This document shows, piece by piece, positions 1 to 6,758 of a stretch of DNA of 10,258 nt; the stretch's first letter is position 1, and each line of letters begins with the position of its first letter. The position numbers were made by a program, and so were the translations under genes. The notes beneath the pieces were generated by a model. The model was not told where the DNA came from and searched no databases. It worked only from the letters and a program-made list of their open reading frames with translations. Where the stretch lies: the NCBI GenBank assembly GCA_910578235.1, contig CAJTPP010000077.1:1-10258 (forward strand). Reading direction: 5' to 3'. Source of the DNA: an uncultured Clostridia bacterium. GTDB taxonomy: Bacteria > Bacillota > Clostridia > UBA1381.

Positions 1-219
1 TCTATTAGAAGTATTATCTATCAACATATCCATAGTGACACCCAATGCCCTTGCAATATTATAATATTTATCTAAGCGACCAGCAGCTTTGCCTGTTTCA
101 ATTTTAGACAAGTAATTTTTACTGATGTCTGCTTTTTCAGCAATTTCTTCTTGCGTTTTATTAAGATCAAGTCGATATTGCTGTATATGTTTCCCAATTA
201 CAGTATAATCAAAATCCAA
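1..219 (-). CDS. XRE-family helix-turn-helix regulator (partial, C-terminus off the left edge)
   Basis: The first 73 codons are visible and the frame stays open to the window edge. The protein begins DFDYTVIGKHIQQYRL and continues with TQEEIAEKADISKNYLSKIE, the usual XRE/Cro-CI helix-turn-helix (about residues 8-62), ending in an ALGVTMDMLI segment typical of the fifth helix. The start is taken as TTG at 219 because a ribosome site, AAAGGTGG (228-235), lies 8 bases upstream and no ATG fits; an in-frame GTG at 228 would overlap that site. It is a DNA-binding transcriptional regulator, most likely a repressor. It is divergent from the MBL lipoprotein gene, and an inverted repeat at 245-259 overlaps its own -10 box, which suggests autoregulation. 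Whether anything follows the DNA-binding domain cannot be seen, and the target genes are unknown. Confidence 0.88.
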   Translation of the reverse strand, partial: MDFDYTVIGKHIQQYRLDLNKTQEEIAEKADISKNYLSKIETGKAAGRLDKYYNIARALGVTMDMLIDNTSNR

Positions 220-244
220 GCAGATCACCACCTTTACTAAAAAC

Positions 245-259
245 TACTTTATTAAAGTA
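245..259. promoter_or_regulatory. Perfect inverted repeat, candidate XRE operator
   Basis: TACTTT-ATT-AAAGTA is a perfect 6-bp-arm dyad with a 3-base centre. It overlaps the -10 box (256-261) and the expected transcription start of the XRE gene. Small XRE repressors often bind short dyads of this kind. That this is the site for the adjacent regulator is inference. Confidence 0.45.
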
Positions 260-284
260 TAACATATTTTTTTACCTCTTAAAA
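256..284 (-). promoter_or_regulatory. Promoter of the XRE-family gene
   Basis: On the minus strand, TATACT (256-261) is preceded by TGT, giving an extended -10 (TGnTATACT). The -35 at 17-bp spacing is a weak TTTTAA (279-284). The expected start of transcription is about 30 bases upstream of the TTG start codon. Confidence 0.5.
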
Positions 285-304
285 CAACCGTTCGTTTGTA
301 TTAG

Positions 305-310
305 TATAAC
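305..310 (+). promoter_or_regulatory. Possible -10 box for the MBL lipoprotein gene
   Basis: TATAAC (305-310) lies where a -10 box for the gene starting at 346 would be expected, but no good -35 hexamer stands 16-18 bp upstream. A better-looking TATAAT at 321-326 would start transcription at about 333, inside the ribosome site, so it is less likely. The divergent XRE gene may control this region. The assignment is weak. Confidence 0.3.
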
Positions 311-345
311 TATCGGATTATATAATTATGAAAGGAAGATGTAAA

Positions 346-1422
346 ATGAAGAAAAATGGAGTAATCGCAGTATTATTAACTTGTGTATTATGTCTTTTTT
401 CAGGCTGTTCATTAACACAGCCTGTACCGCCCAAGGAGCCGTCGCATACCATATCGCCGACAACCGTTCCCACAGATCCGCCTGTTTCGGAATTGACCGT
501 GCATTTCCTTGACGTCGGACAGGCTGACGCAATCATACTTCGATGCGAGGATGACACAATGATTATTGACGGCGGAAACACCGCGGACAGCAGTAAAATT
601 ATCGCCTATCTGAAAAAATTAAATGTCCCGCATATAGACTACATGATATGCACACACGCTCACGAGGATCATGTCGGCGGTTTGTCCGCTCCGCTTTCCG
701 TAATGCCCGTCGGGGGTGTCTATGCCCCCAAGGCTGAGTCGGACAGCAGGGCATATCAGACTTTTAAGCAAAAAGTCGCCGCCCAAAACTCAGAAATAAT
801 GCATCCTGTAAATTATGAACTGCTCGGTATAGGCAGCGCAAAAGCGGAAATACTCGCCTCTCCCAATTCCGACAATCTCAACAATACGTCCATTATTGTG
901 AAAGTGACTCACAAAAATAACTCCTTCCTCTTCACGGGAGACGCGGAAACAGAGGAGGAACAACTTCTCACAGGCAAAAACTTTCTGAATTCGGATGTTC
1001 TGAAAGTGGCTCATCACGGCTCGGACACTTCAACATCTTATTCATTTCTGCGCGAGGTCATGCCCGAATACGCGGTCATATCAGTCGGGAAAAACAATCA
1101 GTACGGACACCCCTCCGAAGCGGTTTTGAGCCGTTTAAGGGACGCGGGGGCGCAGATGTACAGGACGGATTTACAAGGCGATATAATTATGAAAAGCGAC
1201 GGCGACACCATAACCGTCACCACATCAAAAAATGAAGACATACAAACCAACGAAACCGCGCCCGAATATGACGCGGGAATATACATAGGAAACAGACGGT
1301 CAAAAAAATTCCACAGGACAGACTGCAATACTTTACCGTCAGAAAAAAACCGTATTGAATTTATAAACAGATCGGACGCCGTAAACGAGGGTTATACGCC
1401 CTGCGGAAACTGCCGTCCGTAA
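346..1422 (+). CDS. ComEC-like metallo-beta-lactamase-fold lipoprotein with C-terminal Ada-like zinc module
   Basis: 358 residues. The start at 346 is preferred over the in-frame ATG at 328 because AAAGGAAG (331-338) is well spaced from it and MKKNG begins a clean signal peptide. The lipobox-like LFSGC puts the lipidated cysteine at residue 21, so the protein should be anchored outside the membrane. A proline-rich linker leads to an MBL domain with the metal ligands in order: H104-x-H106-x-D108-H109 (THAHEDHVGG), D199 (TGDAE), H223-H224 (AHHGS) and H255 (GHPS). This pattern matches the stand-alone hydrolases related to the C-terminal domain of the competence protein ComEC. The last 45 residues form an Ada-like zinc module (SKKFHRTDC, then GYTPCGNC; H323, C327, C353, C356). 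An extracellular phosphodiesterase or nuclease is a reasonable guess, but the substrate is unknown. It is probably co-transcribed with the small membrane protein 17 bases downstream. Confidence 0.9.
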   Translation: MKKNGVIAVLLTCVLCLFSGCSLTQPVPPKEPSHTISPTTVPTDPPVSELTVHFLDVGQADAIILRCEDDTMIIDGGNTADSSKIIAYLKKLNVPHIDYMICTHAHEDHVGGLSAPLSVMPVGGVYAPKAESDSRAYQTFKQKVAAQNSEIMHPVNYELLGIGSAKAEILASPNSDNLNNTSIIVKVTHKNNSFLFTGDAETEEEQLLTGKNFLNSDVLKVAHHGSDTSTSYSFLREVMPEYAVISVGKNNQYGHPSEAVLSRLRDAGAQMYRTDLQGDIIMKSDGDTITVTTSKNEDIQTNETAPEYDAGIYIGNRRSKKFHRTDCNTLPSEKNRIEFINRSDAVNEGYTPCGNCRP

Positions 1423-1439
1423 ACATGGAGGTATTTATT

Positions 1440-1820
1440 ATGACTTATTGGATTACTTTGATTTTATCACTTATTATACTTTTGCCGCTTGCATTTTATC
1501 TATGGAAAAAGAAAATAAAAGACGGCAATAAGAAAAAAGAAGCTTGTCCCTTTTGTACCGCGCTCCTCTTCGCGTTTTTGTGCGCGACCGTTATTTTAAG
1601 CGTGGATATTCCGAACGCTATTAACGGCGGCGAAACTATATATGTGAACGAGCTGCCGACATATGTATATTTCGGACAGCTTTCACATATTGTCACGGAT
1701 AACGACGAACTGCGCCGTTTAAAATGCTTTAACTGGAACGAATACGAAAAATACGGAAATTACCGCATACGCTATACAAAGCTTACTAAATTTGTTCTTG
1801 ACATAGAAAAACTCGACTAA
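1440..1820 (+). CDS. Small membrane protein of unknown function
   Basis: 126 residues, not recognised. The start at 1440 is chosen because GGAGG (1427-1431) lies 8 bases upstream. An in-frame ATG at 1425 overlaps that ribosome site. Two hydrophobic segments are visible: residues about 4-21, followed by a very basic stretch (KKKIKDGNKKK), and about 37-54, preceded by a CPFC pair. The positive charge between the helices suggests that the loop is cytoplasmic and both termini are outside. The C-terminal 70 residues would then form a polar, tyrosine-rich extracellular tail. The gene follows the MBL lipoprotein closely and shares its strand, so a two-gene operon is likely, perhaps with both products at the cell surface. 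No known domain could be assigned. Confidence 0.7.
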   Translation: MTYWITLILSLIILLPLAFYLWKKKIKDGNKKKEACPFCTALLFAFLCATVILSVDIPNAINGGETIYVNELPTYVYFGQLSHIVTDNDELRRLKCFNWNEYEKYGNYRIRYTKLTKFVLDIEKLD

Positions 1821-1827
1821 AAACAAA

Positions 1828-1862
1828 TGAATACCGCCATAGCCATGCTATGACGGTATTCA
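1828..1862 (-). terminator. Hairpin terminator of the ArsR-family gene
   Basis: TGAATACCGCCATAGC and GCTATGACGGTATTCA form a 16-bp stem with one C/A mismatch around a CAT loop. Read on the minus strand it is followed by ATTTGTTTTTAG, a T-rich tail that fits rho-independent termination of the regulator gene. On the plus strand the hairpin is followed by AAAAATCGC, so termination of the convergent operon here would be weaker. Confidence 0.75.
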
Positions 1863-1883
1863 AAAATCGCTGTTTTATCAGTG

Positions 1884-2231
1884 TCAGTTTTCCTCGATAT
1901 GAATAAGCATCTGCTCGATAATTTTCTTCACGTGATCGTCGTCAATCGAATAAAAGGAATTTTTCCCCTCCCTGCGCGACTTGATAAGTCTCGCCTGTTT
2001 GAGCGTTTTCAGCTGATGACTGATCGCTGACTGACTCATAGACAGCACATTCGCTATATCATACACGCACAGCTCTTTATCAAAAAGCGCCCATAAAATT
2101 CGTATTCTTGTATTATCACCGAAAATTTTAAACATCTCCGACAAACGAGTCGTTGTCTCGTCATCGGGAATTTCATTTTTGATCCTGTTCACAATCTGAG
2201 GATTGTACTGACACGAGCTGCACTTATCCAT
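1884..2231 (-). CDS. ArsR/SmtB-family metal-sensing repressor, CadC-like
   Basis: 115 residues with a winged helix-turn-helix: EMFKIFGDNTRIRIL (about 32-46), then ELCVYDIANVLSMSQSAISHQLKTLKQARLI with the recognition helix around 66-77, and a wing RREGKNSFYSI. Two metal-site signatures are visible. The alpha-5 signature of zinc sensors, DxHx10HxxE, is complete (D98, H100, H111, E114). The CadC-type alpha-3N site is partial: an N-terminal CxxC (C4, C7) and C55 of ELCV are present, but the second cysteine of ELCVC is tyrosine (Y57). A Zn(II)-responsive, perhaps Cd/Pb-responsive, repressor is the best reading. Length is normal for the family. The ribosome site GGAG precedes the ATG. The gene is monocistronic, with its own promoter and terminator, and no metal transporter is visible nearby, so its main targets probably lie elsewhere. 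Confidence 0.92.
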   Translation of the reverse strand: MDKCSSCQYNPQIVNRIKNEIPDDETTTRLSEMFKIFGDNTRIRILWALFDKELCVYDIANVLSMSQSAISHQLKTLKQARLIKSRREGKNSFYSIDDDHVKKIIEQMLIHIEEN

Positions 2232-2246
2232 TCCGAGTCACTCCAT

Positions 2247-2270
2247 TCATATGCTCATATATTCATATAT
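2247..2270. repeat. Three tandem 8-bp repeats, candidate ArsR operator
   Basis: On the plus strand TCATATGC, TCATATAT and TCATATAT follow one another without gaps. They lie directly downstream of the -10 box of the ArsR-family gene, over the expected transcription start. ArsR/SmtB operators usually sit here and are rich in ATATGA/TCATAT, but are normally inverted, not direct, repeats. Confidence 0.5.
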
Positions 2271-2299
2271 ATTATACCCGTTTAATCGGCTTTTGTCAA
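2271..2299 (-). promoter_or_regulatory. Consensus sigma-A promoter of the ArsR-family gene
   Basis: On the minus strand TTGACA (2294-2299) and TATAAT (2271-2276) are separated by exactly 17 bp, a perfect match to the vegetative promoter consensus. So strong a promoter is consistent with a gene held down by its own repressor at the adjacent repeats. Confidence 0.85.
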
Positions 2300-2362
2300 A
2301 CCCGTTTCAAAAAATCAGATGAAAATTTATAAAAATCAGAATTAATACTTTGTTTATCCCCT

Positions 2363-2391
2363 TTTACATGGTAAATATGATAAAATACAAT
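2363..2391 (+). promoter_or_regulatory. Promoter of the rhamnogalacturonan lyase gene
   Basis: TTTACA (2363-2368) and TACAAT (2386-2391) are separated by 17 bp, each one mismatch from consensus. The expected start is about 2398, leaving a short leader with the ribosome site AAAGGAG (2408-2414). No sugar-responsive operator could be recognised next to it. Confidence 0.65.
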
Positions 2392-2423
2392 AAAATATTT
2401 GTACACGAAAGGAGACTTATTAT

Positions 2424-5393
2424 ATGAAGAAAAATAGAATTTTACCCGCGCTGCTTGCCGCCGTAATGCTGTCAGCCTCGGCAAACGCGCTTGCGGCGGA
2501 GGCGGACGTAAGCCTGAAAACGGGCGATTATACCGAGTCGGCCGCTGAAACGCAAAAGCTTATAGACGCGCGCCCCGATATCCAGCGTCCTATGGAGAAG
2601 CTCGGACGCGGTGCGGTCGCTATCAGAATGGACGGCTATACATACCTGTCATGGCGGTGGCTCGGCACAGAAAGCGCGGACACGCAATTTAATGTATATC
2701 GCGGCAGCGAACTTATTACCGCCAAACCTATCAGCAATACAAATTTTGTTGATATAGAAAACAAACAGTCAAGCTCTTATGTAATTACACCTGTTATGAA
2801 TGGCATTGAGCAGACGGACAAGGCTGAAACAGTTGATATATGGGATAACAATTATATGGATATTCCCATTCAGCGTCCGGACGGCGGCGAGGTAAACGGC
2901 GAACAATACACATACTCGCCCGGAGACGCGTCCGTCGGTGATCTTGACGGCGACGGCGAATACGAAATTATCCTGAAATGGGATCCGTCAAACGCTAAAG
3001 ACACCGCCCAAAAAGGTTTTACAGGCGAATGTATTATAGACGCGTATAAAATGGACGGTACGCGCTTGTGGCGCGTCAATATGGGGCCGAACATACGCGC
3101 GGGACAGCATGACACGCAGTTCATGGTGTACGACTATGACGGAGACGGCAAGGCTGAGATGGCGTGCCGCACAGCGGACGGCACAACGGCCGGCGACGGT
3201 ACCGTAATCGGAGACGGGAGCAAAAACTACGCCGCGGAAAACGATGGCAAAAACCTGACAGGCCCACTGTATCTGACTGTATTCAAAGGCGGGGACGGCA
3301 GTGTAATCGACACTGTAGAGTACGATCCGCAGATCACAGGCACAACGGCCAAGGGCGAAAAGTGGGACATCACATCATGGGGTGACGGCTGGGGTAACCG
3401 TTCGGAAAGATACCTTGCGGCTGTCGCATATCTTGACGGCAAAAGACCGAGCATGGTATTCGCGAGAGGTTATTACACAGGCGCGGAAGACGATACAAAG
3501 ACAGGCGGCAGAACCGTAATAGCGGCATATGATCTCGTAAACGGCAAAATAGAAAAAAAGTGGCGTTTCGATACAATGGATTACAACAACAAGTACATAG
3601 GTCAGGGCAATCACTCAATGAGCGCCGCCGATGTTGATTATGACGGCTGCGACGAGCTTATTTACGGCTCGCTCGCAATTGACAATGACGGCAAACCCAT
3701 GTACTCGACAGGTCTCGGCCACGGCGACGCCCAGCACGTGGGCGATCTCGATCCGTCAAGGCCGGGACTCGAGGTGTATTCATGTCATGAGGACAGCAAT
3801 TCCGATTATGGCTATGAAATGCGCGACGCGCGGACAGGCGAAATCCTCTACGGTGAAAAAACAAGCAATGACAACGGACGCGCCGCGTCCGCCGACATTG
3901 ACCCCGACTACAAAGGCTGCGAGGGCTGGTCAGCCGCGGGCGTGCTTACCGCCGCGGACGGCACTGTTATTTCAACAAAATATACAATGCCCGCAAACTT
4001 CCTCTGCTGGTGGGACGACGATCTCGGACGTGAAATTCAAAACGATATTTATATAAGCAAATGGCATGGGGATAAAAACAAGGTTAAGACTATATTTACC
4101 GCTTCAGACTGTACGGCGGTCAACGGCACAAAGGCTAATCCGTCTCTCACAGCCGATCTTTTCGGCGACTGGCGCGAGGAGGTTATGTACCCGCTCAAAG
4201 ACTACAGCGCCCTGAGAATTTACACGACAACAACACCGACAGCATACAAAATACCGACTCTTATGCACGACATTCAGTACAGAATGCATGTGGCATATCA
4301 GAACGACTGCTACAATCAGCCGACACAGTTAAGCTACTATCTCGGTTACGACACAGAAACAATTCCCGTGCCTCAGATCACAGTAAGCGGCGAAAAAAAT
4401 CCTGATCTCGCAAAAAAGTCATGGAGCATAAATAATGTGTACAGCGGCGAGAAAGCCGAGCTTGTTATCGGCACTCCAACCGCGCTTATAAACGGTGTTC
4501 CGAAGCGCATGGATAACGACAGCACAGACGTTACTCCGTACCTTGACGAAAATGACAGAACCCTTGTTCCGCTCCGTTTCATTGCCGAAGCGTTCGGCGC
4601 TGAGGTTGAATGGCTGCCGGAATATCAGTCGATTGACATTATTGACAAGGATAATAATTATGTTTCAATGAAAATCGGCGAGCAAAGCTATGAAATCGGA
4701 AAATTTATCGGCATGACAGCACATCTGACAGGCACCTATAAGCAGGTTGAAAAATATGCCGATAAAATGATGGATACCGCTCCTGTTATTAAAAATGACC
4801 GCACTATGGTACCGCTTTGGGCTATAGGCGAGGCCCTCGGGAAAAATGTTTACTATGAGGACGGCTACATTCTTATAAGCGATCTTGAACAGAATACGTC
4901 TGACGCAAATATCCGCTTATCAGTTATCAAGGCCGCTCCTGTCCCCGCAAAAATTGAGGTTAAACCGATCAGTCAAGGCAAAAAATTCTATCCAAACCAG
5001 CTTGATATATACGCTGTTGACGCAAGCGATAATGACGGTAATATTGAAGCGGGAGCGGTTGATCTTGAAATGGGTACCCGCTGGTCGGCGCACGGCCCAA
5101 ACACGCTGACACTTGATCTCGGAAGTGTGCGGACAGTATCCGGAGTATCTATCGCTATGTGGAAAGGTCATGAAAGAATTTATCCGTTCAGCATTGAATA
5201 TTCTGCTGACGAAAAAACATGGACGACAGCTCTTCCCAAAACTCAGAACAGCGGAGAAACAGAGGATTTTGAACAATATGACTTCTCCTCTCCTGTTGAA
5301 GCAAGATATATCCGCTACAGCGGCGACGGTGCAACCGATCCTAAAAAGAATTACTGCCACATCAGCGAAATTGCTGTACTGGGTACAAAATAA
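2424..5393 (+). CDS. Secreted rhamnogalacturonan lyase (PL11 type) with stalk domain and F5/8-type carbohydrate-binding domain
   Basis: 989 residues. It cleaves the RG-I backbone of pectin by beta-elimination, outside the cell. Residues 1-25 are a signal peptide ending ANALAA. The PL11 propeller spans about 50-660: it opens with RPMEKLGRGAVAIR, carries DxDxDG-type calcium loops (D173-D177, D237-D241, D403-D407), the GQGNHSMSAADVD and GLGHGDAQH segments, and AVNGTKANPS (N567-G568-T569) before LFGDWREE, all typical of the Bacillus YesW/YesX enzymes. Residues about 683-819 form a copper-amine-oxidase-N-like stalk domain with two related halves (DRTLVPLRFIAEAFG and DRTMVPLWAIGEALG). Residues about 861-989 look like an F5/8 type C (CBM32-like) module, with TRWSAHGP, LDLGSVRTVSGV and ARYIRYSGDG. 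No SLH, sortase or dockerin signal is seen, so attachment, if any, would rely on the stalk. The gene stands alone between its own promoter and terminator. Confidence 0.95.
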   Translation: MKKNRILPALLAAVMLSASANALAAEADVSLKTGDYTESAAETQKLIDARPDIQRPMEKLGRGAVAIRMDGYTYLSWRWLGTESADTQFNVYRGSELITAKPISNTNFVDIENKQSSSYVITPVMNGIEQTDKAETVDIWDNNYMDIPIQRPDGGEVNGEQYTYSPGDASVGDLDGDGEYEIILKWDPSNAKDTAQKGFTGECIIDAYKMDGTRLWRVNMGPNIRAGQHDTQFMVYDYDGDGKAEMACRTADGTTAGDGTVIGDGSKNYAAENDGKNLTGPLYLTVFKGGDGSVIDTVEYDPQITGTTAKGEKWDITSWGDGWGNRSERYLAAVAYLDGKRPSMVFARGYYTGAEDDTKTGGRTVIAAYDLVNGKIEKKWRFDTMDYNNKYIGQGNHSMSAADVDYDGCDELIYGSLAIDNDGKPMYSTGLGHGDAQHVGDLDPSRPGLEVYSCHEDSNSDYGYEMRDARTGEILYGEKTSNDNGRAASADIDPDYKGCEGWSAAGVLTAADGTVISTKYTMPANFLCWWDDDLGREIQNDIYISKWHGDKNKVKTIFTASDCTAVNGTKANPSLTADLFGDWREEVMYPLKDYSALRIYTTTTPTAYKIPTLMHDIQYRMHVAYQNDCYNQPTQLSYYLGYDTETIPVPQITVSGEKNPDLAKKSWSINNVYSGEKAELVIGTPTALINGVPKRMDNDSTDVTPYLDENDRTLVPLRFIAEAFGAEVEWLPEYQSIDIIDKDNNYVSMKIGEQSYEIGKFIGMTAHLTGTYKQVEKYADKMMDTAPVIKNDRTMVPLWAIGEALGKNVYYEDGYILISDLEQNTSDANIRLSVIKAAPVPAKIEVKPISQGKKFYPNQLDIYAVDASDNDGNIEAGAVDLEMGTRWSAHGPNTLTLDLGSVRTVSGVSIAMWKGHERIYPFSIEYSADEKTWTTALPKTQNSGETEDFEQYDFSSPVEARYIRYSGDGATDPKKNYCHISEIAVLGTK

Positions 5394-5441
5394 AAGCATG
5401 ACTTTATGCAAATAATCCGAAAAGAATATTTGTAACAGATA

Positions 5442-5475
5442 AAATAACAGACCTGAAAATTCAGGTCTGTTATTT
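5442..5475. terminator. Bidirectional rho-independent terminator
   Basis: A perfect 15-bp stem, AAATAACAGACCTGA with TCAGGTCTGTTATTT, encloses the 4-base loop AAAT. The A-rich 5' arm and T-rich 3' arm (TTATTTATT on the plus strand, TTATTTTATCTG on the minus) let it act in both directions. It would end the PL11 transcript 48 bases after its stop codon, and the DUF1848 transcript from the other side. Between it and the DUF1848 stop codon (5476-5660) is AT-rich DNA with no gene I would defend. Confidence 0.9.
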
Positions 5476-5660
5476 ATTCCATCTTAAATTCATTAAATTC
5501 TTATAATTTTCTCTGAAAGTATCATGGCAAGTCGTATACTCAACAATATTTTTCCGCGTCCGATCGGCGCATAATATATCCAAGCGCTATCTGACAAAAA
5601 CATATTTTTATTTACATATTGCATTTACTCTATTCATCAAATAAAATCGCTTATATAAAT

Positions 5661-6605
5661 CTATTCTATTGTAAGCTGGCCTTGAACTGACGTTCTTTTC
5701 AAAAAGCTCCTTTGCGCGCCCTGCGTTATAATATCTGTTTCCTTTACATCACCAAGCAAAAGCGGCGAATTCGGATTATGGAATTTATAGTTTTCAAACG
5801 CCTTTACGGGATTTTTATTTGCATAACAATATTTACAGCCGTTAAGACAAGTATCATACGCGCCTATATCACGGCTTTCAATACAGCCGCATCCCTGACG
5901 CATACCCTTGTGTTTAAGCGTCTTAAATTCAACTCCGTTTGCCTCTCCCAAAATATCAAGAGTCGTACATCCCGACTTGTGAATACCGTATTGTGAAAAA
6001 TCACCGTTTGTACCGCAGGTTTGTATATACATTCCATTCTTTGCCGCAATACCGCCTAAAATTTCAGCAATCACACACATGTCCTCTGTTCCAAACGGAA
6101 TGATCTCCGGCATATTAGACTGAAGTTTTTTATACATTTCCACAAAGCTGAAAATGCAGCGGTCAATATAAGGAGCCAGTTTTGCGGCCATATATTCAAA
6201 AGTCTTTTTATGCACATCAATCGTGTATTTTTCTGTTAAAAGCACAGGATCATAACGCCACGAAACACGCTTTTTACCGACAATTTCAGAAAGTTTAATC
6301 AGCGTTTCAATACTTTCGTCAATATCCGGAACACCGGGTTCTATATCTTTTCCATAGGCTGTTATAGTATAATGAAAATATGTATTAAACTTATCGGTAA
6401 TGGTTTTTATATCATTCAAAACAGGCTTGTAGTTTTTTGAGCAAAACACAACACAATCCACCTTATCGAGCGTCAGCTCGTAACGGTTAATCTTATTCGG
6501 AAACAAGGGATTACGCGTAAAAACATACCCTTCCTTAAACCGTTTTAAAAGCCATTTTGTATAATATTGCACACTGTCGGTTCTGCCGCCCGTGTTAATA
6601 ATCAT
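5661..6605 (-). CDS. DUF1848 family protein with C-terminal radical-SAM-like cysteine motif
   Basis: 314 residues, the normal length for DUF1848. It starts MIINTGGRTDSVQYYTKWLLKRF, continues with NPLFPNKINRYELTLDKVDCVVFCSKNY and KRVSWRYDPVLLTEKYT, and ends with a cysteine cluster: C239 and C241 (QGCGCIES), then C253-x3-C257-x2-C260 in TCLNGCKYCYAN. CX3CX2C is the [4Fe-4S] motif of radical SAM enzymes, which normally lies near the N-terminus. Pfam describes this resemblance for the family. The alpha/beta-looking body before it could be a permuted TIM-barrel. An iron-sulfur protein, perhaps a SAM radical enzyme, is likely, but no reaction or substrate is known. The ribosome site GGAGG lies 7 bases before the ATG. 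The gene is 153 bases downstream of the galactanase gene and may be a separate unit. It is probably cytoplasmic, with no signal peptide. Confidence 0.9.
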   Translation of the reverse strand: MIINTGGRTDSVQYYTKWLLKRFKEGYVFTRNPLFPNKINRYELTLDKVDCVVFCSKNYKPVLNDIKTITDKFNTYFHYTITAYGKDIEPGVPDIDESIETLIKLSEIVGKKRVSWRYDPVLLTEKYTIDVHKKTFEYMAAKLAPYIDRCIFSFVEMYKKLQSNMPEIIPFGTEDMCVIAEILGGIAAKNGMYIQTCGTNGDFSQYGIHKSGCTTLDILGEANGVEFKTLKHKGMRQGCGCIESRDIGAYDTCLNGCKYCYANKNPVKAFENYKFHNPNSPLLLGDVKETDIITQGAQRSFLKRTSVQGQLTIE

Positions 6606-6639
6606 TACCTTTCCTCCTTATCGTATAAAGTGTAAAATC

Positions 6640-6667
6640 ATACAGTCCTATACAGTAATATAACTGT
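6640..6667. repeat. Cluster of ACAGT/ACTGT repeats upstream of DUF1848
   Basis: ATACAGT occurs at 6640-6646 and again at 6650-6656, exactly 10 bp (one helical turn) apart. The second copy forms an inverted repeat with ACTGT (6663-6667): ACAGT-aatata-ACTGT. The cluster lies 35-62 bases upstream of the DUF1848 start codon, where a promoter or operator would be. No confident -35/-10 pair was found. Confidence 0.35.
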
Positions 6668-6697
6668 CTTATAACATGATCAGGACATACATTTCAG

Positions 6698-6711
6698 ATA
6701 TTCCGGAATAT
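6698..6711. repeat. Perfect 14-bp palindrome
   Basis: ATATTCCGGAATAT is identical to its reverse complement over 14 bases, with no loop, which suits a dimeric protein-binding site better than a terminator. It sits between the end of the galactanase gene and the start of DUF1848. Confidence 0.4.
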
Positions 6712-6758
6712 ATTCTGTTTGACAAGAAATCACTTCTCTGTTTTATAATCCTCTTTAA

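Noticed and set aside
328..345. Upstream ATG for the MBL lipoprotein
   Set aside because: The ribosome site at 331-338 fits the ATG at 346, and the extra residues would spoil the lipoprotein signal.
1425..1439. Upstream ATG for the small membrane protein
   Set aside because: It overlaps the GGAGG that serves the ATG at 1440.
1828..1862. Strong terminator for the plus-strand MBL operon
   Set aside because: The hairpin is real, but the plus-strand sequence after it is A-rich, not T-rich, so I assign it mainly to the minus-strand regulator gene.
4920..5411. Long minus-strand frame opposite the lyase C-terminus
   Set aside because: It lies wholly over the well-supported F5/8-type domain, without a ribosome site or recognisable protein features.
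5493..5603. 36-codon minus-strand reading frame (MFLSDSAWIYYAPIG...) between the terminator and DUF1848
   Set aside because: No ribosome site, AT-rich, and no recognisable motif; most likely a chance frame in a 3' untranslated region.
6721..6736. Terminator hairpin just after the galactanase gene
   Set aside because: Only a 4-bp stem (AGAA/TTCT) with no T-tract; too weak to call.
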